Shown here one piece after another: positions 52,993 through 62,077 of a stretch of DNA of 64,000 bases. The notes under the pieces are model-generated. The model saw only the letters and a list, made by a program, of their open reading frames with translations. It did no database searches and was not told the origin of the DNA. The DNA is taken from assembly GCF_001905145.1 (NCBI RefSeq), contig NZ_LWLB01000035.1, positions 62,001-126,000 on the forward strand. The letters run 5' to 3'. Every line of letters starts with the position of its first letter. Position 1 is the first letter of the stretch. Made by a program: the position numbers and the translations under genes. Source of the DNA: Nocardiopsis sp. TSRI0078. Lineage in GTDB: Bacteria; Actinomycetota; Actinomycetes; Streptosporangiales; Streptosporangiaceae.

Positions 52993-54495
52993 GTGGGTGT
53001 GTCGTACTCCGACGGCCGGCTCTCCATGGACCTCGATCCGCTCGAACGCGGCCCGCAGGACGCCTGCGGTGTCTTCGGGGTCTGGGCACCCGGCGAAGAA
53101 GTCAGCAAGCTCACCTATTTCGGCCTCTACGCCCTGCAGCACCGCGGACAGGAGTCCGCGGGCATCGCGCTGAGCGACGGGGAACGGATCGTCGTCTACA
53201 AGGACATGGGACTCGTCTCCCAGGTCTTCAACGAGGCGACCCTGGACTCCCTGCGCGGCCACCTCGCGATCGGCCACTGCCGTTACTCGACCACCGGTTC
53301 GCCGGTGTGGGAGAACGCCCAGCCGACCTTCTACACGGCGCGTGAGGGGGGTCTGGCGCTCGGCCACAACGGCAACCTGATCAACACCCCGGAACTGGCG
53401 GCGATGCTGCCCGACACCCGTCGGGACGCCACCACGGACACCGAGGTCCTCACGAACCTGCTGGCCGACCGCGCCAAGCACGGCAGCTCGGTGGAGGACG
53501 CGGCGGTCGAGCTCCTCCCGAAGGTCAGGGGCGCCTTCTCCCTGGTGTTCATGGACGAGAACACCCTGTACGCGGCGCGCGACCCGCAGGGCATACGCCC
53601 GTTCGTGCTGGGCCGCCTGGGCGAGACCTCCGACGCGGGCGGCTGGGTGGTCGCCAGCGAGACCGCCGCGCTGGACATCGTGGGCGCCACCGTGGTCCGC
53701 GAGATCGAGCCCGGTGAGCTCCTCACCATCGACGAGCGCGGGGTCCGGTCCCGCCGCTTCGCACCCGCCCGCCGCAAGGGCTGCCTGTTCGAGTACGTCT
53801 ACCTCGCCCGCCCCGACACCACCATCGCGGGCCGCAACGTCAACTCCACCCGTGTGGAGACGGGCCGCCGCCTGGCCAGGGAGCACCCGGTGGAGGCCGA
53901 CCTGGTCATCCCGGTGCCCGAGTCCGGCACGCCCGCCGCGGTCGGCTACGCCGAGGCCAGCGGCATCCCCTTCGCCCAGGGCCTGGTGAAGAACTCCTAC
54001 GTGGGACGCACCTTCATCCAGCCGAGCCAGACCCTGCGCCAACTGGGCATCCGGCTCAAGCTCAACCCGCTGCGCGAGGTCATCGAGGGCCGCCGCCTGG
54101 TGGTCGTGGACGACTCGATCGTGCGCGGCAACACCCAGCGCGCCCTGGTGCGGATGCTGCGCGACGCGGGCGCCGCCGAGGTCCACGTGCGCATCTCCAG
54201 CCCGCCCGTGCTGTGGCCCTGCTACTACGGCATCGACTTCGCCACCCGCGCCGAGCTCATCGCCGCGAACCTGACCGTGGAGGAGATCGCCGAGTCGGTG
54301 AACGCCGACTCCCTGGCCTATGTGGACCTCGACGAGCTCATCGCCGCGTCGGAGGTGCCCAAGAACGACCTGTGCCGGGCCTGCTTCGACGGCGTGTACC
54401 CGATCGAGGTGGACGCCGACTCCCAGGGCAAGTACCTGCTGGAGAAGGCCTGCGGCACGCCCGAGGGCTCCACCCTGGCCACCAGCGACAAGTAG
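52993..54495 (+). CDS. purF: Amidophosphoribosyltransferase
   Basis: 500 residues. It makes 5-phosphoribosylamine from PRPP and glutamine, the first committed step of purine synthesis. A short propeptide precedes the N-terminal Cys of DACGVFGVWAP. The PRPP loop is RRLVVVDDSIVRGNTQRALV. Cysteines in RRKGCLFEYVY, WPCYYG and NDLCRACFDG suggest the [4Fe-4S] form known from Bacillus. GTG 52993 or GTG 52999; no good Shine-Dalgarno, so initiation may depend on the gene upstream. Confidence 0.96.
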   Translation: MGVSYSDGRLSMDLDPLERGPQDACGVFGVWAPGEEVSKLTYFGLYALQHRGQESAGIALSDGERIVVYKDMGLVSQVFNEATLDSLRGHLAIGHCRYSTTGSPVWENAQPTFYTAREGGLALGHNGNLINTPELAAMLPDTRRDATTDTEVLTNLLADRAKHGSSVEDAAVELLPKVRGAFSLVFMDENTLYAARDPQGIRPFVLGRLGETSDAGGWVVASETAALDIVGATVVREIEPGELLTIDERGVRSRRFAPARRKGCLFEYVYLARPDTTIAGRNVNSTRVETGRRLAREHPVEADLVIPVPESGTPAAVGYAEASGIPFAQGLVKNSYVGRTFIQPSQTLRQLGIRLKLNPLREVIEGRRLVVVDDSIVRGNTQRALVRMLRDAGAAEVHVRISSPPVLWPCYYGIDFATRAELIAANLTVEEIAESVNADSLAYVDLDELIAASEVPKNDLCRACFDGVYPIEVDADSQGKYLLEKACGTPEGSTLATSDK

Positions 54496-54594
54496 TCCGA
54501 GCCGGACCGGAACCCGGCGCGGCGGCTCCGCCGTGCCCGGGGGCGGGCCGCCGGAACCGCACCACCAACGCAACACAGCACGAGGAGAACTCGC

Positions 54595-55653
54595 GTGGCA
54601 GCCGACAGCACGGGGACGACGGGCGCGTACGCGGCCGCGGGCGTGGACATCGCCGCCGGTGAGCGCGCCGTCGACCTGATGAAGCGCCACGTGGCGCGCA
54701 CCCGCCGGCCCGAGCAGGTGACCGACGCCAGCGGCTTCGCGGGCCTGTTCCGGCTCGACACGAGCAGGTACAAGGACCCGGTCCTGGCCACCTCCACCGA
54801 CGGCGTGGGCACCAAGGTGCTGCTCGCCCAGCAGATGGACAAGCACGACACCATCGGCATCGACCTGGTGGCGATGGTCGTCGACGACCTCGTGGTCAGC
54901 GGCGCCGAGCCCCTGTTCATGACCGACTACGTCGCCTGCGGCGCGGTGGTCCCCGAGCGCATCGCCGAGATCGTCGGCGGCATCGCGGAGGGCTGCCACC
55001 AGGCGGGCTGCGCGCTGATCGGCGGGGAGACCGCCGAGCACCCGGGCGCCATGGAGCCCGACGAGTACGACCTCGCCGGTGCGGGCACCGGCGTGGTGGA
55101 GGGCGACGCGATCCTCGGCCAGGACCGGGTCCGCGAGGGCGACGCGGTCATCGCCATGGGCTCCTCGGGGCCGCACTCCAACGGCTACTCGCTCATCCGG
55201 CACATCGTGGACCGGGCGAACCTGGACCTGTTCGCACACGTCCCCGAGCTGGACGGGGTACTGGGCGAGGTCCTGCTCACACCGACCCGTGTGTACGCCA
55301 AGGACTGCGTCGCGCTGACCGGCGCGGTGGAGGTGCACGCCTACGCACACGTCACGGGCGGCGGCCTGGCGGCCAACCTCTCCCGGTCCCTGCCCGACCA
55401 CCTGGACGCGGAGCTGGACCGCGCCACCTGGTCGCCCGCCCCCGTGTTCGGCCACCTCGCCGACAGGGGCGGGGTGAGCCGCGAGGACATGGAGGCCACG
55501 TTCAACATGGGCGTGGGCATGGTGGCGATCGTCGCGGCGGAGGACGCCGCACGCGCACTGGAGGTGCTGGCCGACCGAGGTGTCCCGGCCTGGTGGCTGG
55601 GCACGGTGACGGCCGGTTCCGGGCAGGCCGTCCTGACCGGCGAGTACGCGTGA
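54595..55653 (+). CDS. purM: Phosphoribosylformylglycinamidine cyclo-ligase
   Basis: 352 residues, AIRS synthase, the fifth purine step. VLATSTDGVGTKVLLAQQMD and the conserved ALIGGETAEHPG, AGTGVVEGD and SSGPHSNGYSLIR segments are intact. GTG 54595 follows ACGAGGAG. It is 100 bp downstream of purF, likely the same operon. A long perfect hairpin ends the transcript at 55666. Confidence 0.96.
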   Translation: MAADSTGTTGAYAAAGVDIAAGERAVDLMKRHVARTRRPEQVTDASGFAGLFRLDTSRYKDPVLATSTDGVGTKVLLAQQMDKHDTIGIDLVAMVVDDLVVSGAEPLFMTDYVACGAVVPERIAEIVGGIAEGCHQAGCALIGGETAEHPGAMEPDEYDLAGAGTGVVEGDAILGQDRVREGDAVIAMGSSGPHSNGYSLIRHIVDRANLDLFAHVPELDGVLGEVLLTPTRVYAKDCVALTGAVEVHAYAHVTGGGLAANLSRSLPDHLDAELDRATWSPAPVFGHLADRGGVSREDMEATFNMGVGMVAIVAAEDAARALEVLADRGVPAWWLGTVTAGSGQAVLTGEYA

Positions 55654-55665
55654 ACGGACGCGAAC

Positions 55666-55705
55666 ATAGCCGGTGCGAACCACCAGGGTGGTTCGCACCG
55701 GCTAT
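55666..55705. terminator. Long perfect hairpin between purM and DUF3073
   Basis: A 19-bp perfect inverted repeat (55666-55684 with 55687-55705, reading ATAGCCGGTGCGAACCACC on the left arm), with a two-base centre. It starts 13 bp after the purM stop. The converging DUF3073 gene ends about 100 bp further on. It may be bidirectional. Confidence 0.8.
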
Positions 55706-55803
55706 ATCCACCTGTCCGCTACGGCTTCCGAGTCGGAAAGCCGTGACCGCCACAGGTCAGCGGTTGTTGTCCGAGCGACCTGAAAGTCTCGGCCGACCAG
55801 GTG

Positions 55804-56031
55804 CTACTTGTCGGAGTCCGAGTACTTGTCGGCAAGATCCGCGTAACGGTCGACCAGGTCGTCGTGAGGATCCGCGTAGGCATCGTCCGGGCCCGACGGC
55901 CCGGAGGTAGACCCCTCGTCCTCAGCGACACCCAGCTCCGACCGCAGCCGATCAAGGTCGGTCCCGCCGGAGCTGTACTTGAGCTTCCGGGCGACCTTCT
56001 GCTGCTTGGCCTTGGCTCGGCCGCGCCCCAT
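55804..56031 (-). CDS. DUF3073 protein
   Basis: 75 residues. A basic N-terminus MGRGRAKAKQQKVARKLKYS is followed by an acidic tail rich in Asp and Tyr. This is the DUF3073 family of small actinobacterial proteins, found next to purM and bldC in streptomycetes. Function unknown; the basic part suggests nucleic-acid or ribosome contact. Confidence 0.9.
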   Translation of the reverse strand: MGRGRAKAKQQKVARKLKYSSGGTDLDRLRSELGVAEDEGSTSGPSGPDDAYADPHDDLVDRYADLADKYSDSDK

Positions 56032-56245
56032 TGGCTCGACCCCCTCAACGATTGGGTTCCGACGAACCCCAGATCACTTACTAACCCGCACTATCGGGCT
56101 GACGGCCGTCAAACGCGACTGACGACAGGCGCCAGCTTACGTACACATACAACCGTACCTGGTCGGCCCCCGTCGTGCCTACGCCACCCGGGTGTGACGG
56201 ACGTGGTGCGCACACGGAACGACGGCCTGTCAGGGGATCGCAGCG

Positions 56246-57118
56246 GTGAGTGCCACACGCAACGATATGTGCCACGATGCGTTCGTGCTGCCCTACACCG
56301 CCTACCTCCGCGTCTACCAGCCGATCCACGCGTTCTCCCCGTGCGACCGCAGCTACTGGGAGGAGTACGCGGCCTCGCCCGACCGGCCGCGGCGGATCAA
56401 CGCGCTGGCGGCCGAGCACGCCGAGAGCCTGCGGCGGGTGGTCACGACCCCCCCGGTGGTGGCGCCGGCGGAGGAGAGCCGCAACGCCTACCTGCGGCGG
56501 GTGAACGAGCGCCTGTACGTCTGCCCGTGGCAGACGAGGCTGCGCTCGTGGCGGGCCTTCACGGAGTTCACCGACACGATGCCGGCGGGCGTGAGCGGGG
56601 CGTTCGTGCCGGTCCCCGAGGCCGAGCGCACCGCGGAGCGCTACCGGGAGTGGCGGGACTCGGGCGCGCTGGTGCGGCCGGGCATCCTGTCGAGCAACTG
56701 GACCATCCCGGTCCCCTGGTTCGTGCCCTTCCAGTCCCAGGAGCGGTGCCTGGTGCTGTCGTCCAACTCCACCCGGACGCTGCTGTACCTGACGCGGACC
56801 TCGCTGGCCATGCGCCGGGTCGAACACACGCTGGCGGTGCTGCGGGAGCACATCGGGGAGCAGGGGGTGTCGGCCTCGACCGAGAACCTGGCGGACTGGC
56901 TGTCCCTGACGGCCCATCCCGACTCGCTGCTGGAGCTGGACTACGGGGGCCTGCCGCACCTGCTCGACGACGACCACCTGAGCGAGGACCACTCGGTGGC
57001 CGAGGTGTCGGGGGCGGTGGAAGCCCTGGCGGCGGGGGAGGTCGAGCGCGTGCTGGAGTTGCGGGAGAGGCTCACGCGGCGCTGGAGGTCGGTACGCGCC
57101 CTGGAGCACGCCAACTGA
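56246..57118 (+). CDS. Conserved actinobacterial protein of unknown function
   Basis: 290 residues, not matched to a named domain. It starts AFVLPYTAYLRVYQPIHAFS, then AYLRRVNERLYVCPWQTRLR and IPVPWFVPFQSQERCLV. Homologues lie beside bldC in streptomycetes. No signal peptide or membrane segment. GTG 56246 has AGGGGAT 8 bases upstream; ATG 56267 is an alternative. Mostly charged, predicted cytoplasmic. Function unknown; proximity to bldC does not itself show a developmental role. Confidence 0.78.
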   Translation: MSATRNDMCHDAFVLPYTAYLRVYQPIHAFSPCDRSYWEEYAASPDRPRRINALAAEHAESLRRVVTTPPVVAPAEESRNAYLRRVNERLYVCPWQTRLRSWRAFTEFTDTMPAGVSGAFVPVPEAERTAERYREWRDSGALVRPGILSSNWTIPVPWFVPFQSQERCLVLSSNSTRTLLYLTRTSLAMRRVEHTLAVLREHIGEQGVSASTENLADWLSLTAHPDSLLELDYGGLPHLLDDDHLSEDHSVAEVSGAVEALAAGEVERVLELRERLTRRWRSVRALEHAN

Positions 57119-57822
57119 GAGTTACGGTATCCCCAGTTTTTCGTGGACACACGCATGCCTTCCGTCGTCTCCGCATGGCCGGGGCACGCGCGCGCCACGC
57201 CGGTGTCCAACCTGGTACACCAGGTTTCTCGGCCCCCTCCGAAGACCTTTGCGCACGTAGCAACGGTGTGAGCCCGGACGTCGTCCGCGCACGACATCAA
57301 GCGTCGTGAAACTGGGCATAACGCCCGATAGGGATCGACGTAGACTGTGACCAGCCGATCACTGAGTGCACTCTGAGTAACCACGAAACCCTTGCCACAC
57401 GGGCGTTCCGCGCATACCGACCCACCAGACGAAGCGCACGCAGTCCCGCCTCCGCCGGTCCGCTCCAGACCCCCCACACGGCGGCCGCCCAGGGCCACGC
57501 CCTCCTCCCCCCGGAGCGCGACACCGGGTTTCGGACAGGCCTACGTAGCACTTCGGGAACTCCGGATCGAGAAAAACGAGGCCGGAGAACGAAGTTTTGA
57601 CCGAATACGCCACATGCCACTAAACGTGTCGCTAGAATCACTTAGCGTGACGCGGCCACGGGCGGCTTTCTGGCCTCCCATGTGCAAAGTTGCTTGGAGT
57701 GGTCGTACAATCACCTCGGGTGATGCCAATATAGACCTAGAGGGAATATTGGACATCCGGGCCAAGTGCCAGGATTAAGGCTCAAGGATCGGCACACAGA
57801 TCCAGGAGGAGAGGCCGTACAC
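57119..57822. other. Long regulatory region upstream of bldC
   Basis: 704 bp with no convincing gene and less GC than its surroundings. Near the 3' end, TACAAT at 57706-57711 could be a -10. It abuts a perfect dyad ATCACC-TCG-GGTGAT (57710-57724). A second dyad GTCGCTA...TAGCGTGAC lies at 57628-57651 and contains TAGAAT. The size suggests complex control of bldC. Confidence 0.5.
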
Positions 57823-58026
57823 ATGTCAACTCGCACGCCCGAGGCGGAGCCCCTGTTGACCCCCGCCGAGGTTGCCACCATGTTCCGCGTGGATCCCAAG
57901 ACCGTGACACGCTGGGCCAAGGCGGGCAAGCTGACCTCGATCCGCACCTTGGGCGGACATCGCCGCTACCGCGAGACTGAGGTCCGCGCCCTGCTGGCCG
58001 GAATCCCCAGCCAGCGTACGGAGTGA
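57823..58026 (+). CDS. bldC: Developmental regulator BldC
   Basis: 67 residues, one MerR-type winged helix-turn-helix: LLTPAEVATMFRVDPKTVTR, then WAKAGKLTSIRTLGGHRRYR. It is nearly the same length and sequence as Streptomyces BldC, which holds back the start of development and binds DNA head to tail on direct repeats. ATG 57823 has AGGAGGAG upstream. The 704-bp non-coding stretch before it and the DUF3073/purM context match streptomycetes. Confidence 0.95.
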   Translation: MSTRTPEAEPLLTPAEVATMFRVDPKTVTRWAKAGKLTSIRTLGGHRRYRETEVRALLAGIPSQRTE

Positions 58027-58410
58027 TCTCCCGGTCTGTGCCGGTTCCGGGGGGAAACGGTCAGGCAGGCTCCGGCTGCTAACAAGGCCGGGCAAGGCTG
58101 ACAATGGTCGAGGGCGGGTCTTCCGAGAAGGAGGCCCGCCTTCCGTGTGTCCCGGGCCGGGACCGAGCCGGGACGGGAACAGGGGTCCGACGCGGGGTCC
58201 GGGTTCCGGCCCCGGCGCCATGGGGGCCGGGAGGTCCGCCAGGCGGTGTTCCCCAGGACCTCCGCATCGCTCCGATCCGTGTCCGGGCGCCCGGAGAGCG
58301 GGAGCCCGGGCGGGTCCACCCGTTCCCCGCGGACCCGCCCGCGCCATCTCCGAAGCCCGCTGGCGCCCGCACAACCCCACGGGCGAAAAAACCCGGTCAA
58401 AAGACAGGCC
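58027..58410. other. Region between bldC and the first LAxTG gene
   Basis: 384 bp between bldC and the converging surface-protein gene. A weak hairpin GGGCGGG...CCCGCC at 58112-58140, followed by TT, could end the bldC transcript. The rest is GC-rich with only shadow frames. Confidence 0.45.
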
Positions 58411-59727
58411 CTAGCCGATCCGGTCGTCCATGGCGGTGGTGCGCTTGCGGGCCAGGAAGGTCGCGGCCGAACCGCCGCCGACCGCCACCACCGCGGCGGT
58501 GATCAGCGCGGCGAGCGAGCCGCCCGTGGTCGCCAGGCGCCCGACGCCCCCGGCCGCGTCCCCGGTCTCCGCGCTCCCCTCGCCCTTGTCCCCGGGCACC
58601 GGTGACGTGCTCGCGGCGCGGGTGGAGCCGAGGACCCACGAGTCCGCGAAGTCCACCGCGAACCCCTTCTCCTCCTCGGGTTCGCCCACCTGCACCCACA
58701 CGGTCACCCAGCTGCGGCTCCCCCGGCCCTCCCACTCGGGGTCCTCGTCCCCGAAGGCCGTCTCGGCGGCCACGAAGCGGACGCTGACGGGCACCTCCAG
58801 GACCACGTCGCCGTCCTCGTCGAGCACCTCCAGGAGGTCGCGCACCACGATCCCGTCCTCGCCCGCCTCCAGCGGTCCCACGGAGGAGCCGAACGCGGTC
58901 AGGTCGCCGTGCGCGAACGTCGCCCCGGTCTCGCCCCCGTACGAGGCGGTGGCCGTGGTGGTCACGTCGGCGAGGGTGAACTCCACCGCGTTGCCGTCGG
59001 CGGAGACCGTCTCGGAACCGGTCTCGTCGAGGACGAACACGTCGTCCTCGCCCGGAGAGGCGCTGGGGGACGGGGTGGGGGAGGCGGTGGGGGACGCGGT
59101 GGCCCCCAGCGGTTCGTGCGAGGGGTTCTCTGAGGGCGTCCCGCCCGCCTGGGCCTCCTCCTGGCCCCCGGGAGCGGCGTTGACACCTCCGTCGGTCCCG
59201 GTTCCCCCCTCGCCGTCCACGGTCCCCCCGTCGCCCGGGGCGGGCCCGTCCCGCAACGGCGCGGGCTCCTTCTCCACCGGCTCGGCGGCCGAGGAGGGCA
59301 GGGGGGCCGGGGAGGGGACGGGGAGCGGTGAGGGGTCGGCGAGCGCCGCGTCCGGCGGTACGTCGATCATCCCGTGGGCGGCGAGGTCGGCCACACCCAT
59401 CCGGAAGGACGCGGTCCGCACGGTGGAGGCGGCACGCGCCCCCGCGTCGTCGACCACGGTGTAGCTCTCGCCGTCGACCTCCAGGTAGTCCGCCATCGGG
59501 CCGAAGACGTCGTCGGCCGTGGCGCTGCCCTCGGTCGTACCGCCGAAGCCGGTGGCGGTCGAGTAGCCGGTGACGACGTCGCCGTCGGCCACCCAGGCCT
59601 GGGCGTTCCCCCAGACGAGCTGGTCCGCCAGGGCCGGCGGCACGGACACGGAGCCGATCACGCCGAGTGCGGTGAACAGGGCGCCGGCGCTGGCGAGGCG
59701 GCGTGCGGTCGACTTGGCGGGAGACAC
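58411..59727 (-). CDS. Sortase-anchored (LAxTG) surface protein, paralogue A
   Basis: 438 residues. Signal peptide (about 1-33, ending PPALAD), then WGNAQAWVADGDVVTGYS and a beta-type half. A long Pro/Ser/Gly/Glu linker (about 130-220) and a second beta half (VEFTLADVTTTATASYG) follow. The C-terminus GRLATTGGSLAALITAAVV with tail RKRTTAMDDRIG is the sorting signal of class E sortases (LAxTG). GTG 59727 with AGGAG upstream. It resembles the gene at 60191-61504 in plan and order. Covalently wall-linked surface protein of unknown role. Confidence 0.82.
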   Translation of the reverse strand: MSPAKSTARRLASAGALFTALGVIGSVSVPPALADQLVWGNAQAWVADGDVVTGYSTATGFGGTTEGSATADDVFGPMADYLEVDGESYTVVDDAGARAASTVRTASFRMGVADLAAHGMIDVPPDAALADPSPLPVPSPAPLPSSAAEPVEKEPAPLRDGPAPGDGGTVDGEGGTGTDGGVNAAPGGQEEAQAGGTPSENPSHEPLGATASPTASPTPSPSASPGEDDVFVLDETGSETVSADGNAVEFTLADVTTTATASYGGETGATFAHGDLTAFGSSVGPLEAGEDGIVVRDLLEVLDEDGDVVLEVPVSVRFVAAETAFGDEDPEWEGRGSRSWVTVWVQVGEPEEEKGFAVDFADSWVLGSTRAASTSPVPGDKGEGSAETGDAAGGVGRLATTGGSLAALITAAVVAVGGGSAATFLARKRTTAMDDRIG

Positions 59728-60133
59728 CACAACACTCCTGTTGTATCTGGGGGATGTCCGACCCGGGGGTCGGCCCGTGTCCACCGCGGGCGGCGGACAG
59801 GGTTGCCGGGCCGTCCTGGAAGGGTCGGCCGCGGTGTGCGGGGCGGTTCGGCACCGGGGCCCTCCCGCCCCGGAGGGGACTTACCGGTCTACGGCGCGTG
59901 GAGGGGCCGCTACCGCGAGCCTAACCCCTGGATCACAAAACGGAAACCATCTCTCGTACGGCGATCGGCAGACATATATGCACCAACCACCAGATAACGG
60001 AGGCAATTGGCAAGAAGTTCCGGGGTCGCGGGCGCAGGTCCGACAGAAGTGTCCAAGGACGGGCCCGGGTGCCGGGTGCCGAGGGCCGGGACGGTGGAAC
60101 CGAGGGGAGGCAAGGGGGCTGGAAACACAGGAA
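59728..60133. other. Promoter region of LAxTG paralogue A
   Basis: About 400 bp between the two LAxTG genes. The part at 59930-60010 is clearly richer in A/T than its surroundings and probably holds the promoter of the gene at 58411-59727. No gene is evident; short frames have no family features. Confidence 0.45.
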
Positions 60134-60179
60134 GGCCCCGGGGAACACGTCCCCGGGGCCCGGTCGGCTCAGCCGACCG
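60134..60179 (-). terminator. Two adjacent hairpins after LAxTG paralogue B
   Basis: GGCCCCGGGGA (60134-60144) pairs perfectly with 60150-60160 around a five-base loop. Directly next, 60161-60179 forms a second dyad (CGGTCGGCT/AGCCGACCG). Both lie within 60 bp of the stop of the minus-strand gene at 60191. Confidence 0.7.
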
Positions 60180-60190
60180 TCAAGCTAGGC

Positions 60191-61504
60191 CTAGCCCTCG
60201 CTGGTCTCCGCGGCGGAGGCAGCGGTGTTCTTCTTGCGGCGGGCGAAGTACGCGGCCGCGCCACCACCGGCGGCGATCGCGGCACCGGCCGCGATCAGGC
60301 CGCCGACCGGGCTGCCGGTCTGGGCCAGGGACTCGGTCGCCTTGGGCTCCGGCTTGGGCAGCGTCTCGGGGTCGCGGTTCGGCGGGTTCTTGTCGTCGCC
60401 CTCGTCCTCGTCCTTGCCGTCGTTACCGCCGTCACCGCCACCGGTGCCACCATCGTTGTCGGTCGACCTGACACCGATGCCGGCGTAAGCCGACCCGAGG
60501 GTGTACTGGCCGCCGAAGTACTCCGGGACGGTGAAGTCCAGGAGCAGGCTGGCGTGGGCGTCTTCCCAGGCGTAACCCGCGTCGTCGGTCTCGTGGATAC
60601 CCTCCTCCCCCAGGACCGGCGGGCCGACCTTGGCGTCGACCTCGTTCACGGTCTCGCTGACCGTGCCTTCCACGTACGAGTACTTCTCCTCACCACTCCA
60701 ACTCTGGGTGGTGGTGACACTCGCCCCGGTGATCGTGACGTCGAGGACGATCTCCTCACCGTTGGAGGACAACTCAGTGTTCTCCTCGCTCAGCGTGGTG
60801 ACCTCGGGATCTGCACTCGGGGTGGGCACGGGGTCCTGACTGTCGGTCCCACCACCACCGACCTCATCGTCGTTGCCGTCACCCTCGTCGCCGCCGGTGT
60901 CACCATCGTTGCCCTCACCGTCGGAAGGACTCGGCGACGGGTCGCCCCCGGCACCATCACCCTCGTCGCCGCCGGTGTCACCATCGTTGCCCTCACCGTC
61001 GGAAGGACTCGGCGACGGGTCGCCCCCGGCACCATCACCCTCGTCGCCGCCGGTGTCACCATCGTTGCCCTCACCGTCGGAAGGACTCGGCGACGGGTCG
61101 CCCCCGGCACCATCACCCTCATCGTCCTCGTCGTTCTCTTCCTCCTCCTCGATCTGGTCGAGAATCTCCCCGAGATCGGAAGCGGTGAACACGAGGCGGG
61201 CACTGTTCACTGTGGTCGTGGATGAGGCGCCATTGGCATTCACCGTGGCCGTGGTGGAGGCGTCGATGGTGAGATAGTCGTCAATGACGAACTGGCCACC
61301 GTTGGAGCCGCTGTCCTCCTGCCCCTGCGGGGTGACATAGGTATCGGCAGCACCGGACCCGTAGGCGACGTGGGCACGAGCCCAGCCAGCAATCTCGGAG
61401 TCGGCGGCGGCGGGAAGAGCCGTGGCAATGCTGAGCGCGCCCAGGGCGGCGAAAGCGGCACTACCCTGCAGAATGCGGCGCGCTGTAACGCGGGTGTTCT
61501 TCAA
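60191..61504 (-). CDS. Sortase-anchored (LAxTG) surface protein, paralogue B, with 26-residue repeats
   Basis: 437 residues. The signal peptide (about 1-32) ends TALPAAADS. EIAGWARAHVAYGSGAADTY and a first beta half are followed by an acidic linker with three exact 26-residue units. The second half includes TITGASVTTTQSWSGEEKYS. LAQTGSPVGGLIAAGAAIAA and a basic ARRKKNTAAS tail make the class E sortase signal. TTG 61504 is chosen because AGAGGA lies 6 bases upstream; no ATG or GTG fits. Paralogue of the gene at 58411. Role unknown, probably cell surface. Confidence 0.82.
   Translation of the reverse strand: MKNTRVTARRILQGSAAFAALGALSIATALPAAADSEIAGWARAHVAYGSGAADTYVTPQGQEDSGSNGGQFVIDDYLTIDASTTATVNANGASSTTTVNSARLVFTASDLGEILDQIEEEEENDEDDEGDGAGGDPSPSPSDGEGNDGDTGGDEGDGAGGDPSPSPSDGEGNDGDTGGDEGDGAGGDPSPSPSDGEGNDGDTGGDEGDGNDDEVGGGGTDSQDPVPTPSADPEVTTLSEENTELSSNGEEIVLDVTITGASVTTTQSWSGEEKYSYVEGTVSETVNEVDAKVGPPVLGEEGIHETDDAGYAWEDAHASLLLDFTVPEYFGGQYTLGSAYAGIGVRSTDNDGGTGGGDGGNDGKDEDEGDDKNPPNRDPETLPKPEPKATESLAQTGSPVGGLIAAGAAIAAGGGAAAYFARRKKNTAASAAETSEG
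60881..61120. repeat. Three exact 78-bp repeats inside LAxTG paralogue B
   Basis: Three 78-bp units start at about 60881, 60959 and 61037 and are identical in DNA, encoding DEGDGAGGDPSPSPSDGEGN plus DGDTGG. Identity at synonymous sites means recent expansion or homogenisation. A fourth partial unit (DEGDGNDDEV) follows in the protein. Confidence 0.9.
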
Positions 61505-62077
61505 GTCAATCCTCTTCGGATCGCCACAGTCCGAACTCGTCGGACTGGCCTGGATACGCATATCCACCACAGGCGTGGGGAGCCCGGGGGCGCGGACACG
61601 AACCAGGGTCGGATGGGGGACGGCGGGGGCACACAGAAGCCCCCTGCCAGCGAAAACGGGTGGAAACGGCCGCAACCACAAGAGCAAGGAGCCTGCGGGG
61701 CCGAATCGGAAGCACTTCCCATTTCCTACACAGGAGCCTACATCCACACAAAGCAAGAACTCAACCAAAAGAATAACAAAAGGATCACAGTGGACACTTC
61801 TGTTACCCTGGGCGACACAGCCATTCGCTACGGAAAAATTTTCGCGAACCCTGTAAACCCAACTCCGAGTCAAGCGTCTTACCAATAAGTGTGTCGCGCG
61901 GAAATGTCTTTGAATGGCTTCCGCCACCCGGCGTTCCCCCGCGGTCCACCGTGCGGTCCGGCGCCCTCCGCCCGTCCGACCGACCGGCTCCCGTGTCCCC
62001 GCGCCGACCGCGCTCCCCCGGCGCACGCCCCCTTTCGGGGGTAGGTTCCGGGCACCGCGAACGGCTAGGTTGTGGGC
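61505..62077. other. Low-GC divergent regulatory region
   Basis: 573 bp between LAxTG paralogue B (minus) and the amidase (plus), with the lowest GC of the window at about 61730-61900. Contains a hairpin GGGGGC...GCCCCC at 61625-61644 in the expected leader of the surface-protein gene. No gene recognised; frames inside are short. Likely holds promoters for both neighbours. Confidence 0.5.

Noticed and set aside
52225..55698. 1157-residue open frame on the minus strand across purF and purM
   Set aside because: Antisense of well-recognised purine genes; long opposite-strand frames are common at this GC content and this one shows no domain.
57392..57778. 128-residue plus-strand frame upstream of bldC
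   Set aside because: Poor composition and no ribosome site; overlaps promoter-like dyads.
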